64,000 bases of DNA from Leptasterias polaris (GCA_037783415.1 JAZGTN010000069.1:1550001-1614000); one strand, 5' to 3'; positions 1 through 12,534 are shown, counted from the stretch's first letter. Program-made: numbers and translations. Notes: generated by a model from the sequence alone, not told the origin.

Positions 1-1110
1 TACCTTCTGAAGCCATTCATTCAATCCTTGTTAGTGGTATTTGCCATGATCGTCTCAGCGTCAAGGGTCTCTGACTACAAACACTTCTGGAGTGACGTCT
101 TCTGTGGCTTCTTTTTGGGTGCTGCCATCGCCATCTTAGTGGTGAGTGAGGGTTGCTTTTAACTTTTTGGGTGCCCAGCCAGCAGGACCAGCTTGCTTAT
201 CATTTCAATGTTTAACCGGAAATCTGTTTTTTCGCCCCCCCTAAAAAACAAATCCAGGTTTTTTTGGCCCCCTCTCGCAAAAAAGTAAACATTTTTCATA
301 ATTTTTCTTTTACCATTTTGGGGGTACTTTTTTACTTACGATCAATTAAAAAAAAAAATTAAGATAAAACCATATTAAACGCCCCAGATTGTAGAGTATG
401 GCTTTTTAAACCAAAGATAAATGTTAATACTTTTAGTGGGCAAGTTTTCAAGCTCCTTCTTTGCGCTCAGGTTTTTTTTTTTCAACAGCCTGTCACATCC
501 CTGCATTAGTCTGTCAGCTTTCTCATTAGTCCATACTTTGCATTAAATAGGGATGCTTTTCAACACTGTGATAGCCAGTCGCACTATTTAGAGTTTTACT
601 GGTCCTCATGTGTTTTAACTGGTCCTCATGTGTTTTAACTGGTCCTCATGTGTTTTAACTGGCAATTGGCCAGAGGATCAGTGTTAAGGGAGAACGCTGT
701 GAGCTAAGAAAGCAAGAAAGGCTCTGCTAGGGTCAAATCGGGCCATTTCATCTAAAAAACAAAGTACATGTAATATGTAAAGGTTTGGTAATTCTCTGAA
801 TTTTCCCCATTGTTTTGCCCAAATTGGGAGGGCAGTTACCCCCCTGCTATCCATTTAGACAACAGCCTGTTCCTTATTGTAACAGACTTGTCAATAATTC
901 CTCTATTTTTGTTTTGGGTTTTGTCTCTTTCTATAGGCTTTCTTCGTGAGTAATTTATACTTTTTTGAATCGTCTGCCAACTTAAAGGAAAATCCATCCA
1001 GTGAATTTGTTGGCTCACGAACTGATACTGATTTAACGACTATTGTCAGCATGCCAGCAAACTACAAGTCAACAGACTCAAGTGAAGGCAGAAGACCAAC
1101 AAATATTTAG
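1..1110 (+). CDS. Phospholipid phosphatase (PLPP/LPP, PAP2 superfamily), 3' end only
   Basis: The last two coding exons are visible, at 1-141 and 937-1110, joined in phase 0 (donor GTGAGT at 142, acceptor CTATAG ending at 936, stop TAG 1108-1110). The first encodes PAP2 motif C3, SRVSDYKHFWSD, with the Ser-Arg-x5-His-x3-Asp spacing; in this family that His is the catalytic nucleophile. It is followed by the last membrane segment (FCGFFLGAAIAILV). The second encodes a 57-residue hydrophilic, Ser/Thr-rich cytosolic tail. Family knowledge: these six-span membrane enzymes remove phosphate from phosphatidate, lysophosphatidate, sphingosine-1-phosphate and similar lipids at the plasma membrane and ER. 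Motifs C1 and C2 lie outside the window, so intactness and the exact paralogue (PLPP1, 2 or 3) cannot be judged. The 795-bp intron holds a short tandem repeat. Confidence 0.9.
598..662. repeat. 20-bp tandem repeat, about three copies
   Basis: The unit ACTGGTCCTCATGTGTTTTA repeats head to tail in the PLPP intron. The flanking text (GGCAATTGGCCAGAGGATCA) resembles dispersed repeat fragments near 16080-16135, so the array probably grew inside an old interspersed repeat. Confidence 0.85.
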
Positions 1111-1568
1111 CTGGATTTTTTAAGTAATGAGGACTGCATCTTTCTGCCAATATTCCACCAAGTTACAAGGAATATCAAGAAATCAACAAGTATTTTAGTT
1201 GACATCATCAAGTGATTCAGATAAAATTTGAAAAGTATTTGTGGATTGTCAGCCAAAATTAGTATTCCAAGAAGTAGAAGGATAAAAGAGAAGTAAAAAA
1301 CTACTTAGCAAACAGAAGTATTATGCAATGTTTAATGGCTCAAAACAATCGATATATATTTCTATTTTTTCAATATGTTTAGTATTTTTGAAAGCAAATT
1401 GAGACACTGTTCATTGTAATCGTTCATATATTCAGCCCGTTTGGACTAAACTCATAAAATTTTCATTCCATTTTTGTTTAACTTCCAATTATTTCTTTGT
1501 GGAAACTTTTGCAGGCTAATTTCAAAAGAAGATATTGAAAGTGTTGAAACTCAGTATCAAACGTCAGG

Positions 1569-1574
1569 AATAAA
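1569..1574 (+). promoter_or_regulatory. Candidate poly(A) signal for the PLPP gene
   Basis: AATAAA lies 459 nt after the PLPP stop codon; a second AATAAA is at 1714-1719. Either could end a 3' UTR beginning at 1111. Only the hexamers are seen; no transcript evidence is available. Confidence 0.35.
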
Positions 1575-1785
1575 AATCTTTTAAAAAGAAAACAAAAAAG
1601 AGATTGCTATCACACGATGAGCAACCTCCAAACAAGACGGGCAGCATCTAAGAAGAAAATTCATAAAGCGTAGCTGACAAATAGGGTTTGTTTGTACTTT
1701 TTTTAAAGCTAAGAATAAAAACATTCGGCCCTTCTACATGTAGCGAAAGGCCAAAGGTGAAGAACAAACCTTTTATTCGTTTGGT

Positions 1786-2130
1786 TTAAAAAGTGATTGG
1801 AGGGTCGTAATTGAGTATTGGTTCGACGCAAGCATGCAATAGAAATTCAGAGCACGGTAGCACCACTAGCACTACATGGTAACAAAATTGATGACTTGTG
1901 ACTCGTAATCTGCCAATCAAATAGCAAGGATCTATGTACGAGTGAGGTACATAGTCTGGCAGTCTCGCTACCATGGGCAGCGCGCCGTATCGATACCTCT
2001 CATCACTAACCCCTGGTATGGGATGTGTATAAAAACAACGCTGATTGGCCATCTAAAGTGAACACTTTGCGTCCACGCATGGCACTTGAAGGACGGATTT
2101 TTCGCGATGGTACGCGCGTGTATAATGCAA
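1786..2130. repeat. Degenerate relative of the hAT-like MITE at 24559
   Basis: A 26-nt exact match is shared between 1964-1989 and 24788-24813 (core CTACCATGGGCAGCGCGCCG), and the text near 2100-2120 (TACGCGCGTGTATAAT) resembles the same element near 24850. Terminal repeats are not clear here, so the boundaries are approximate. Confidence 0.5.
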
Positions 2131-2539
2131 GTTTTTTGATGCGTTTCGATTTCAAATGAATCTTGTTTTTACACGGTCACCCTAAACTGCATGCAGTTAG
2201 AATGTCACAATATTAAAGAAGAATGAGAGGGTACCAGTTGCTCTGTGACTTGATGCCGGCGGTTTTCGGGCTACCACACTAAAGCGCGTGTAGAATGGAT
2301 CGACTACAGGCCTAATTTAAAATGTGCTAGATTCTAACACATTTTAATGAACCAATTCCAGGCGGATATGAGGGAGCAAGGCATGCTGGGGAAAAATGGT
2401 GCGGCGAGATCAATCCTCCCTAGGAACGAGGTTGGGGGTCTGGACCCACTAGAACTCTCCCCTGAACTAATAATAATAATAATAAAATCGCTCAGTATTT
2501 TTTCCTGCAAGGTAGTGGAGCTACGTTTTTGAAGTATGA

Positions 2540-2665
2540 GACCTTATAGCACCATGTAGTGGTTTACAAGGTGCTGTGGCGCAATATGCTGCCGATCATA
2601 CCAGGAACACCGGGGCAAACCCTTCTTTTTGCAAATAGTGCACTGGGTTCTTTCATGTGCTTTAC
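2540..2665 (-). repeat. SINE 3'-tail fragment
   Basis: Read on the minus strand, this matches the tail of the SINE at 59700-59957 in order: a GTGTTGT..AA block, AGAAGGGTTTGC, a CCGGTGTT-like block, and CAGCACCTTGTAAACC at the end. The tRNA-like head is missing, so it is a 5'-truncated or decayed copy. Confidence 0.55.
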
Positions 2666-2966
2666 ACAACACACTTCTTTAAAAATACTTATGTATACAT
2701 CTTCAGCAGATAGCATGTAACTATTTTCTTAAGCAGATAGCATGTAACTATTTTTGTTTTGGCCAGTATTAGCCCTAACAGACTTAAAGTTTGGCTAGCA
2801 TGTGGCCCATTTCCTCCACTATCCTCTTTTTTTTTTGTCATTCCAAATCGAATTGTTTGGACTTGGATAAAATTGGTGTGCCCGGCCCGCTGATGTTTGG
2901 GCCCACTGGCCTCATTTCTTCTGACCTTCACTTTGGCAATTGGATATAGAACGATTTGGGACTCTA

Positions 2967-3173
2967 AGGGCCATGTCACACAGGGCAATTTTTATGGGCA
3001 ACTTAGAGGCAAACAATTGTGCTGCATGTCAAAGGAACACTTTGGTCGCACAGCAGTTGTTTCTCTAACGATGTCTTACAATACATTATGTGCAAATTGA
3101 TATGAGAATGCCTGTTCTTCTTGGAGATTGCCTGGAACTGGTTGCCTGTAAATTGTATCATGGCCCTAAAGGT
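2967..3173. repeat. MITE with AGGGCCATG termini
   Basis: The left end AAGGGCCATGTCACACAGGG is mirrored at the right end by CAATTTACAGGCAACC..TTGTATCATGGCCCT read inward, with TA at both outer edges. About 205 bp, no coding capacity. Confidence 0.6.
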
Positions 3174-4300
3174 TAAATCTCAAAGTTCAAAACACAAACT
3201 TCATCCTAAACGGGTACAAAACAGATAGAAATAGTTGTAGATAGTTGTTTTCTCGCTGAGAAAATGCTTTCTGAGTTTAAAAAACATTCCTCAGTCACAA
3301 ACATCTCTCAAACTTGTCTCCACTTAGTAGCTTCAAAAATAGCTTTGTCTCGAAACATGAGTTACTGCTGTAGTGAAAATATTGGAACTCTAATTCCTAA
3401 AGTGATCACTTGATTATCAAATTAATTTTAGACTCTCTGATTGCTATCCCATTCCAACCTTGGCTGCAGCCACAAAGCATAAAAACTGCTCTCCTGATTC
3501 CTGAAAAAATCCTATGCTAAAAGCTGGCAACATTTTCAAAACCTGTTTTCAACCTTAAATAAATGCTCTACTTGAAACTTGTTCACATTGATGTATCATC
3601 AATGGTCATCCATGGACCAAAGAGGGGGGAAAATCCTATGCAACAATCTCAGGGATGAGAAATTAAGTTCAGACCGTTATCTGAATTTTTGTTAATTTCT
3701 GCTTTGTGAAAAAAGGAGAACTTTTATTTTCTAACGGTGCAAAGAAATATTACCCTTGATGTACTTCTCTAGCGCTAAGGATACTGTTCCTAGAATCTTC
3801 TTGAAATCTATAACTTCAGAAGTTTATCAAAAGGTGGAAGTGTCAGCAATGACTCTCACCCCTGCAAACTGACATTTGTTTAACATGTTTTAAATCTTGG
3901 ATAAATGCTAAAATAAAAAGCTACTCATCAGTGTGTAATCAAGACATTTTCATATCCATTTGATAGAAAATATGTAAAATGCAAGACAACCAAAAATTGT
4001 TTTGAATAAGCGTGAATGCTTTAATTAAACCTTGCTACGAATTTTTATAATAAAAATAAAAAGTTTGGATGACAATTTGTCACATTCTCATGTACTTATC
4101 TTGTGCTGAAATACTTTCGCTCCATTGTAGGCATTTTCAAAATACCAATTCTGTCAAGTAAAATCTGCCTCACTTAATACTGTATCTTATAGGTTTTTTT
4201 TTTTCTTTGTTACTAAAGATCGAATACCGATTTCCATTTTGCTTTAGAATAAAGCAGTATTTATTGAGTACCCTACAAGTAGTTTATATCACCTGTTGTC
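3174..4300. other. AT-rich intergenic DNA, nothing recognised
   Basis: No open frame of note, no terminal repeats and no tandem structure were recognised on either strand. Confidence 0.5.
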
Positions 4301-4550
4301 CTGGGCCCAATTTCATGGCTCTGCTTACTGCCGAATTCTGCACTTACGATCACCATTCTCTGCTTACTGTGCAAGCGCAAATTTTCTGCGCTAGCTGTGT
4401 AAGCGAAGAATGTCTAGTAATGTGGACTATGCAAGCACAAGCAAAAATTCCCTGCTAACCCATGAAATACGCTTGACGTAGGCGCGGAATTCCCTGCTTC
4501 TGTTAGCACAGATTCTTTGCTCGGTAAGCAGAGCCATGAAATTGGGCCTG
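4301..4550. repeat. MITE, GGGCCCAATTTCATGGCTCTGC family
   Basis: The two ends are inverted copies of about 28 bp: the left starts CTGGGCCCAATTTCATGGCT and the right ends AGCCATGAAATTGGGCCTGG. Further GCTTAC..GCTAACC words repeat inside. A second family member is at 15112-15287. Confidence 0.75.
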
Positions 4551-4864
4551 GGTAGTAAAATACTTAAATTTTTATTTCAAAATCCTTTTTAGGGAATTTA
4601 CATATACATCATTGGTTTTTGAAAAAGTAAATTAATTTCTATCTATTTTTAATGGTCTGACACACCTAATGTATTTTTCTAACTATATTCCTAACCCAAA
4701 TCGAACCGTAATCTAAGCATCCTTAATCGCATGACCCTGCCAGTTTTTTTAACGGCTGTTTAAGACCCTGTCGCCACTTATTTAATCCCTTGACAGTAAA
4801 CCAAATGGGAAACTGATAGGGTACTGTTACATATAAACTAAATTTTTGTAAACAAAGACAAATT

Positions 4865-4938
4865 GACTAGAGTAAGATTTGAACCTGCGACCCCCAAATT
4901 GACATTCCGGGTGCTCTGCCAAGTTAGCTATCCAGCCC
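4865..4938 (-). repeat. tRNA-derived SINE head
   Basis: On the minus strand it reads GGGCTGGATAGCTAACTTGG (A-box region), then GTTCAAATC-type B-box text and a 3' CTCTAGTC. It is the diverged head of the SINE seen intact at 61243. The D arm is damaged, so it is not a functional tRNA gene. Confidence 0.65.
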
Positions 4939-5944
4939 TATGTTGGCAGTCTCCCATCAGATGTTTGGGTGCATTTGTAATTGATCAATTCAGTAAGGGG
5001 TGGAGCTTAGCAGATATTATATTCTGTAATGTTAACTTCACATTTTTCTTATTATGCAAGTGTATGTAATAATGTTTGATGCTGTAAAATAATTGAAAAT
5101 GAATGTTCATATTATATTTTGTAATTGCGCCTAATAATAAAACAAGTAATAACAAAGAGTATATTAATTATCAAACTATTTTTTGAGCCCATCATTTGGA
5201 GTGGATAACTGCATAATGTTTTTGTGATTTATTTGTGAGGAAAACACAGGATATGTTCTTATGTAATGCAAAATGTTAGAAGGCTGCACATTGTCTGCAA
5301 AGAATTTTGTTTATAATTTCTTGTTGCTTATCACTTGAGCCTGTTAAATGTTGATTGTGCACCTGCCCATCCTTGTATTCAAAATTTGTTTTCAAAATTT
5401 GAAGACAATTACTTGATTTCTGTTTATAGCAACCTCAAATACAAGTAACCTACCCATCCCATCGGCTCACACTTCGGGAAATAACTTGCCTCCAGTTATT
5501 TTGAGCCTTGTTGAGGCAGAGTACCTGCCAAGTACATAATTCTCATATTACCAATTATAGCAACACTTGAATTCTTTATTTTCCGGAGAAGTTATTTATA
5601 GCCATTTTATTAGTGTCATGGCCGAGCGCTGTATCTGTATCCTGTTTAGTGTGACGTTATTCCACTGTAAGCCTAGTCTTGGTGCAAGACGTTGTTCATT
5701 ATCACGCACTGTCGCGATTTAGCGATCTGCACTGCGCATTTTACTATCGAACAATAGCAGGCACTCTGGGAAAACTTCCAGATCACTTCCAAAACCCATC
5801 TTGCCACCCAAATGGGATTGAAAAAAAATACACAAATGAAAGGCATCATAGCTTTTCCCCAGCTTGCACCCCAAATGAAAATGTTTGGTTACGTGACTGA
5901 TGCCCTCTTCACACAAAGTGCCCCACAGGATTGCAGTGAGCAGT

Positions 5945-6169
5945 TTCTCTGAAATAAAATAATAAAAGACTTCTGGCTAGAAGCCTTTTATTTCTATCTG
6001 AAAGCACACTAATTTGTACAAGGGTGTTTTTTCTTTCATCATTTTCTTGCAACTTCAATGACCAATTGAGCCCAAATTTTCACAGGCTTGTTATTTTATG
6101 CATATGTTGGGATACACCAAGTCAGAATACTGGTCTTTGACAATTACCAAACGTGTTCAGTGCCTTTAA
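5945..6169 (-). repeat. Truncated TTAA-flanked MITE
   Basis: Matches the inverted orientation of the element at 10729-11095, ending CAGTGCCTTTAA. The distal half is missing: it begins near the AGACTTCTGGCTAGAAGCC word that lies mid-element in the other copies. Confidence 0.75.
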
Positions 6170-6679
6170 GGGTCATAAGAAATTCATTTCATTGTTGAAA
6201 TGACCGATTGTAAAATTTCACTTGAAGTGTGTAAACACCTGCAGTCGGGGAGCTTCCTATATTCATTTTTGTTTTGACCCTTAAAAAATTAAAATTTATC
6301 TAATAACATTAGATCAAAACATGTAACTTACATTGCATGAAACTGCATGGTTCCCTTTATATTTCCGCTTAGCACATAAATATGTATAAAGCATCGATCT
6401 TCTTCTGGTGTTTTTTAGACCAAGAACAGTTAGAGCCAAGATCAACATCATTGTTGCAATACAATTGTTTTAATGTATTTTTACATGTGTGTGTGGGTTA
6501 TGTGAGAACTAATTTGAAAAAATACATAAACAAAACATTATACTCGCATTTAAAGAACTACACTGCATTCAGTATGTTCAATAGAATAGTACACGAACAC
6601 TGAAATAATGTATAGTTTTATTTGCAATAAACTGAAAAGTTACAACTCGCTATGTAAGTTTTAAGGCTCTATGTGTATG

Positions 6680-6810
6680 TTCCAACACTCCTGTTCGGAC
6701 AAGCCAATGTTCCGATAACTCCTCATGATCTACTAGCTAGGGTTAGGATTAGGATTAGGTTGAGCACTGGCTAGGTTATGAAAATACCATACTAGGTGTG
6801 TCAGAACATG
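6680..6810. repeat. Interspersed repeat with telomere-like GGTTAGGATTAGG
   Basis: TTCCGATAACTCCTCATGATC followed by (GGATTA)n-like text recurs at 53640-53800 (TTCGGATAACTCCTCGTGATC, then GGTTATGGTTGGG). The telomere-like run is part of this repeat family, not a telomere. Confidence 0.6.
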
Positions 6811-7086
6811 TGTAACTATTAAAGGAAAGACATTAAATTCAAACAAGTCAAACCCCAAACTCCATCCCGACAAGACCCCTTGAGCTAGAAAAAAACACAA
6901 AAACACTACTTCAATCAATCTGGAAGTTTACTTCTACTTTCAAAATGTTAGTCTCTCTGGGACACTAGGTGGCAGCGCAAACATACCCGGTTACTTTCCA
7001 TTATATATAAGCTAAGACCAAGTTTGATCAAAGACCAAAACTTCTTGTCATGCTTGTGTGCACGGATAAAGTTTTCCTTGGAAATT

Positions 7087-7108
7087 CCCCCCCCCCCCCC
7101 CCCCCCCC
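7087..7108. repeat. Poly-C tract (22 C)
   Basis: An uninterrupted run of 22 C. Similar runs are at 32407-32428, 45320-45342, 46119-46132 and 46813-46831, all C on the plus strand. Confidence 0.95.
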
Positions 7109-7168
7109 TCTGAAAATCCTGGATCTGCCCCTGATCGTGACAAGTGAACTGTTGTAAAAACTAATATC

Positions 7169-7310
7169 AAGTAATAACCCACAAGGGAAACTGACTGGGT
7201 AAATTTTAAATAATTTTGGAATGAACAAAGAAAAATTTACTAGAGCGGGACTTGAACATCTGACCTCCGGATTATTAATGTCCCGGTGCTCTACCAACTG
7301 AGCTCTAATG
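7169..7310 (-). repeat. tRNA-derived SINE, near full length
   Basis: On the minus strand it has the tRNA-like head (AGAGCTCAGTTGGTAGAGC, then GTTCAAGTCCCGCTCTAG), the linker TTTTTCTTTGTTCATTCC, and the tail ACCCAGTCAGTTTCCCTTGT. This is the same order as in the plus-strand copies at 61243 and 61613. Confidence 0.75.
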
Positions 7311-8039
7311 TTGGCATTCTCCCTAATATTTTATTAAGACTATTCCTATGTACATGATGTGTACAAAGAAAGTATAAATTGAGTTCATGCCTGTCCCCTT
7401 TTCTGACATGTGAATGGATTTCTTCTTTTTTTATTTATTTTTTTAAGTTGAACAGCCACACCCTTTGCTGGGATGCCCCGAAATAACAAATTGTATGAAA
7501 GCAAATGTCAACCACTTTCTGAATCAAACATGCCTACTAACTTGATTGCCCCAAGTTAATAACATTTCTATTCCAAACTGTTGGCAAGGAACAAAATTTC
7601 AATTCAAAGTTAAGAACTGCTTGTTCAACTAGAAATTATCCCATAAAAAAATCAAATAAATAATGCAAAGACCATCCGCTCCAAGTAAAAAATGTACCAA
7701 AAATACATCCAAAAAGAAACTTGAAATATGAAAATTAAATACTCAAAACTCTTCACCAAAGATTTACTTTTCAAATGCTAACTTATTTATTGCTACATTA
7801 CAACAAGTACAATGTAAATAATGGTGCCCTATGGGTATACTTGTGGTGCTGTATTAGTTACCATTGAAATAGAACTCGGAGAACGCAGAACTCAACTAAA
7901 CTCCTGCTAATGGACGTGGCATATCCATACCGCGCGACACACGAGTATGACAAAACAAGCAAGACATGTGCTCCTTGGAAAAATGTAAGAACATTTTATC
8001 AAGTACAAAGCCTGACCTACATGTACACTTGGTGTAGGC

Positions 8040-8425
8040 TTAAAGGCACTGAGCATGTTTTGTAATTGTCAAAGACCAGTATTCTCACTTGGTGTATCCC
8101 AACATATGCATAAAATAACAAGCCTGTGAAAATTTGGGCTCAATTGGTTATTGAAGTTGCAAGAAAATGATGAAAGAAAAAACACCCTTGTTGTACTAAA
8201 TTAGTGTGCTTTCACATGTTTCAGTTAGGAATAAAAGGCTTCTGGCCAGAAGTCTTTTACTATTTTAGTGAGAAATTACCTCTTCCTCAAAAACTACGTT
8301 ACTTCAGAGGGAGTCGTTTCTCACAATGTTTTATACTATCAACAGCTCTCCGTTGCTCGTTACCAAGTAAGTTTTTATGCTAATATATATTTTAAGTAAT
8401 TACCAAACGTGTACAGTGCCTTTAA
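8040..8425 (+). mobile_element. TTAA-flanked MITE, family A
   Basis: Bounded by TTAA on both sides, with termini AGGCACTG...CAGTGCCT and subterminal GTAATT. It is the same family and orientation as 10729-11095, with long near-identical stretches. No ORF of its own. TTAA targets are typical of piggyBac transposases; that assignment is inference. Confidence 0.8.
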
Positions 8426-8495
8426 GATACTTTTCAGGCTACTAAATCACAATTTTTCTGATTTTCCCAATGGCAAAACAAATCAGAAATCAAAC

Positions 8496-8877
8496 TTAAA
8501 GGGGCTGTATACATTTGGTAATGACTTTGAAAATTAATTGCAATAAAAACTTATGTGGTAAGAAGTTCAGCAGCTTTCGATAGTATAAAGCATTTTGACA
8601 ATCATTTCACCTCAAAGTAATGTGGTTATGGAAAAAGATGTCGGGATTTATGCCCCAAAATTTGAATCTGAGAAGTTTCTTTTGGAAACTTTTCTCAGAT
8701 TGTGTATTTTTCTTCCTGTGTGGACATATTCGCTCCGGTTTTTCGGCGATATCTCAAAAACGTAACCACCTTTTGAAGTGAAATTTTCGCAGGTTAGTTT
8801 TATTGTATACATCAACATTTATATAGGATTAAAACAATCGAACGATTCAAAAAACCAAAGGTATACTTTGCCTTTAA
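8496..8877. mobile_element. TTAA-flanked MITE, family B
   Basis: TTAA flanks with inverted termini AGGGGCTGTATACATTTGG and, read inward, AGGCAAAGTATACCTTTGG. The interior differs from family A. Non-coding. Confidence 0.7.
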
Positions 8878-9109
8878 GTGGGAAGAATATCATGCCTGAC
8901 AAAATGATATCACCTGACACACGCACTATGGCAAAATGACGACAGGCATTGAGCAATTTCCTAAATGACACAAATGTCGTGTTATAAAATTTTGCAATAC
9001 ATGTCAACAACATCAAGCAATAAAGGGGTGCAATGTGCATCCATAAGAATGTCTCACAATTGTGTCATGCCAATAACTCGCTCAGCGTTCTCTAGGTTTT
9101 ATTTCTATA

Positions 9110-10728
9110 ATTGGTTGACCATACATACTAAAACCAAATACATCTAGTGAAGTGTACAACGTTGGACGGAAGTGAAAATTTGAGGCACTTAAAATGGTTC
9201 TCCTGTTGCTTTCTTAAAATAAAGTCAATTCATTTAATGCCCACGAGTCAAGATTACATAAATTTATGGGAGAAGTACAGCTAGTTTATGTCTTTTTGTT
9301 GTATTTTCTTAAAAGGGTTGGTACAGCATCAGCGAGGGAGAAATCTACATAAACTACCAGATACACATTGTAATGCACAGTTTATCCTTAAACCTACAAG
9401 AGATCATTCGCTCAGTCACACTGCCATGCTGTTGCTTTGTGCCACACTTTTTGAAATGAAATTTTCTGGAAAATAATTCCACACATACATTGTATGTTTG
9501 TCTTAGTTTTAATATTTGATCAATAGTAGTTTAACATTTGAAACATTGGTAATTATTGGTTCAGGACAACATTTATTTGACCTTTGACATTTTTGATCAC
9601 CAGTGAAAACACTGGCAGACAAGTGAAACATCAAACTAAATAGCCCTACTCGTTAATCACCGAGTTAATGGAATATCCTGAAAGGGCCAAATCCCTACCA
9701 CTTCCTGATACACGTAGTTAGCGTCAAACAAGTTCTGACCTCATACATGTCATAAAAAAAATAAACAGGACATGACATCAACTACACTATCATTTGATCT
9801 TTTATATTTCAACCATGTGAAACCAATGATCGATAAAAATTAAATAAAAATTTCCCCGGTACTGTTAGCTCTTCATAAAGATGTGGTGAATTAATAAGCA
9901 GCCTCTCTGGGATAGAAAAAATGGGGTCAGGGTTGTAAATGAAGCTGAGGTTCCTGCTAGCAGCACACACAAAGGCGTTACTGTGTATTGATCTAAATTG
10001 CTGTAAATGTACTGCACTTGTCGTGTTTCTGTCTTTAGTTTGTACAGGTCCACGAATCAAATATCAAATATCAGTAAATTGCTACACCCACACGTATACA
10101 TTTACATGTACGAGCATGCTGCACTTGCACTTTCCATTCAAGATTTGCTTACACTATCCGATTAGCAGGAAAAATGAAAATCTCAATAACCAGACTACAA
10201 GAGTACAGATTTGGTAATTATTGATCAAAATTGTTGAGTTTCATAATCTAAAAGTTCACTCATTATTATTTATATTCATACCATTAACAATCCTCAAGAG
10301 AAATATTTTCATCTGAAATGCTGTCAAAAATTAGGAAAGAATATTTAAAGAACCCACTGATCACTTATTTTGATTTGTCACAATTGAAATAAACCTGGCA
10401 TGGACACTTACAAAATCCCGGACAAAATATAAACTGTGTTTAAAGATAGAGTTATAGATTGGTTTTTGTCAACGTCATGCTTATTTATGGCAAAATTATA
10501 AAGAAAGATAAAATTAAAGTCCCATGTGAAAGTTTCAGCTGTTCTGTGTCTACAGTACTTGCTGAGAAAACAGTGGGAACGAACTGCATCTCTGGCCACA
10601 GCATTCACGAACAGACACCAACACTAAGAAATCTAAAGAAACAATACATGCATGAATCGTTTCTCAGTTTCAAATGTTTTGGGGTGAAAAAATATCCAAA
10701 CCATTATTACTTCGAAGGGAATCCTTTC
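9110..10728. other. Intergenic DNA, nothing recognised
   Basis: AT-rich, with short open frames only, none resembling a known protein. No terminal or tandem repeats stood out. Confidence 0.45.
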
Positions 10729-11095
10729 TTAAAGGCACTGAACACGTTTGGTAATTGTCAAAGACCAGTATTCTCACTTGGTGTATCCAAACATATGCAT
10801 AAAATAACAAGCCTGTGAAAATTTGGGCTCAATTGGTCATTGAAGTTGCAAGAAAATGATGAAAGAAAAAACACCCTTGTTGTACAAATTAGTGTGCTTT
10901 CAGATAGGAATAAAAGGCTTCTGGCCAGAAGTCTTTTAGTGAGAAATTACCTCTTTCTCAAAAACTACGTTACTTCAGAGGGAGTCGTTTCTCACAATGT
11001 TTTATACTATCAACAGCTCTCTGTTGCTCGTTACCAAGTAAGTTTTTATGCTAATATATATTTAGAGTGATTACCAAACGTGTACAGTGCTTTAA
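10729..11095 (+). mobile_element. TTAA-flanked MITE, family A (best-preserved copy)
   Basis: TTAA at both edges. The left terminus is AGGCACTGAACACGTTTGG and the right terminus read inward is nearly the same (one C lost near the right edge). About 360 bp of interior matches 8040-8425 and, inverted, 27273-27644. The short open frames across it are incidental. Confidence 0.8.
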
Positions 11096-11384
11096 CATAG
11101 TTTTTACTATCAGCAACTGCAGTGCTTCTCAATAGAGTAAGTTCCTATAGTCATTAATATTTTGGGTATTTACCAAATTATAATTTCAATGACCCTACAT
11201 TTGAGTTTTATTTTGTACAGGAACCTCAAATCAATAACAAAAGCCTTCAAGAAAGTTTTCCTTCAATTTGTTCAAATTTTGTCATGACTTGCAGGCCAAG
11301 AAAAAAGTACATTGCAACACTAACAAAATCATAACAAAACAGTTGCAAACTAAATGTAAAGTCTCATGCACTTTGATGATTTGC

Positions 11385-11541
11385 TGGCCTGGAATTACAC
11401 GGAGGTCAAGAAGGCCATGGCCTCCGTTGTCCTGGCCTTGGCGCCCCCCTTCAAAATATTCCCATTAAGATTTTGCAGTGAAAGTACCCTTTGCAAATGA
11501 AAAATGGCCTTGCCCTCTCAAAGATGAAATTCCAGGCCTAG
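11385..11541 (-). repeat. Dispersed repeat, GGCCTGGAATTT family
   Basis: Inverted copy of a repeat also present at 19340-19490 and 28757-28905. Shared words include AGGCCTGGAATTTCAT, CATTTTGCAAAGGG and CAAGGCCAAGA..AGGCCAT. Confidence 0.7.
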
Positions 11542-11560
11542 ATTTGGTACAGGTACCATA

Positions 11561-11840
11561 TTAAAGGGTGTGTACAACATTGATCAATGCCAAAGACCTG
11601 TATCCACACTTGATGTGACCTAACATACATTGTATACATGAAATAACAAACCTGTTAAAGTTTAAGCTCAATCGGTCTTCGGAGTCCCATTGTATGTTTT
11701 AACTTTTTTTTAAACATCGGATCTTTATCCTGCAGGATAAAGACTGTTGTTTTACTCATTTCCTAAAAACTATGGCATTTCAAGGAAAGTTTTCAACCAT
11801 GACCATCTTTATACCATGTAAGTTATGTGCAAATACATGA
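11561..11840. repeat. Diverged TTAA-type MITE remnant
   Basis: Begins TTAAAGGGTGTGTACAAC and follows the family-A layout (CAAAGACCTG, AAATAACAAACCTGTTAAAG, AGCTCAATCGGTC), but is diverged with an uncertain right end. Confidence 0.5.
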
Positions 11841-12534
11841 AACTACTAACAAATATTGCCCTCTTTGCAGAAAAAACCCCTATGTACATGCATGAGTCAG
11901 GCAAAGAGTATTTTTACAATGGCCAAAGTTTTTAAAGATGGACATTGTATCTGCTGCCCTCAACATGGCCTTGAAGCCCCTTTAAAACTCCCAAAGGAAA
12001 TTCACATTTTTTGTTTGCGCCTTTTTCTGAAAGTCAGGTTTTCTAATGTACATGTACTTTCAAAACTGAATTTCCTGAAGTGATGACTATCAACAATCAT
12101 TTGCGCTTCTTTGATTCATTTTTCTAGTATTTGAAAACCCAAATTAATATTGGTTTTATTTTATTTATAGTATTACATATGTATAAGGCTCTTAATCACA
12201 GTACCCATGCTTAACCCATGGTATCACTTAATTGTTATAATCCATAAACCTTAAATCTGAAATAACTAAAAATCAGCTGAAAATACTCAAAACACCACAG
12301 AAGCAAATATCAATGTTTTCATAACAAATTTCTTGTTTATCTTTGCCAAACAATTTCTCATTAGAAAATATACCACCAATCAACTAAATTTACCATTATT
12401 CCAAACTACATTGTCAATACTAAACCAAACATAAGAACTGTGCACATTTTATATGTAATTTAGGACCTTATGGTACTGAACATTCAGGTTTAATGAGAAA
12501 TTTACATTTAAGAGCCATTTTGTGCTCATCCGCG

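Larger units (their letters stand above)
7862..9109. mobile_element. hAT-like MITE (24559 family) split by two TTAA MITEs
   Basis: The left end CATTGAAATAGAACTCGGAG and the right end read inward (TTATAGAAATAAAACCTAGA) match the termini of the element at 24559-24942. Internal words such as CTATGGCAAAATGA are also shared. The centre is filled by two independent TTAA-flanked MITEs (8040-8425 and 8496-8877), so this copy is older than both. Its target-site duplication is not clear. Confidence 0.65.

Noticed and set aside
6738..6760. Telomeric repeat
   Set aside because: Only a few GGATTA-type units, and the same segment recurs within an interspersed repeat at 53640.
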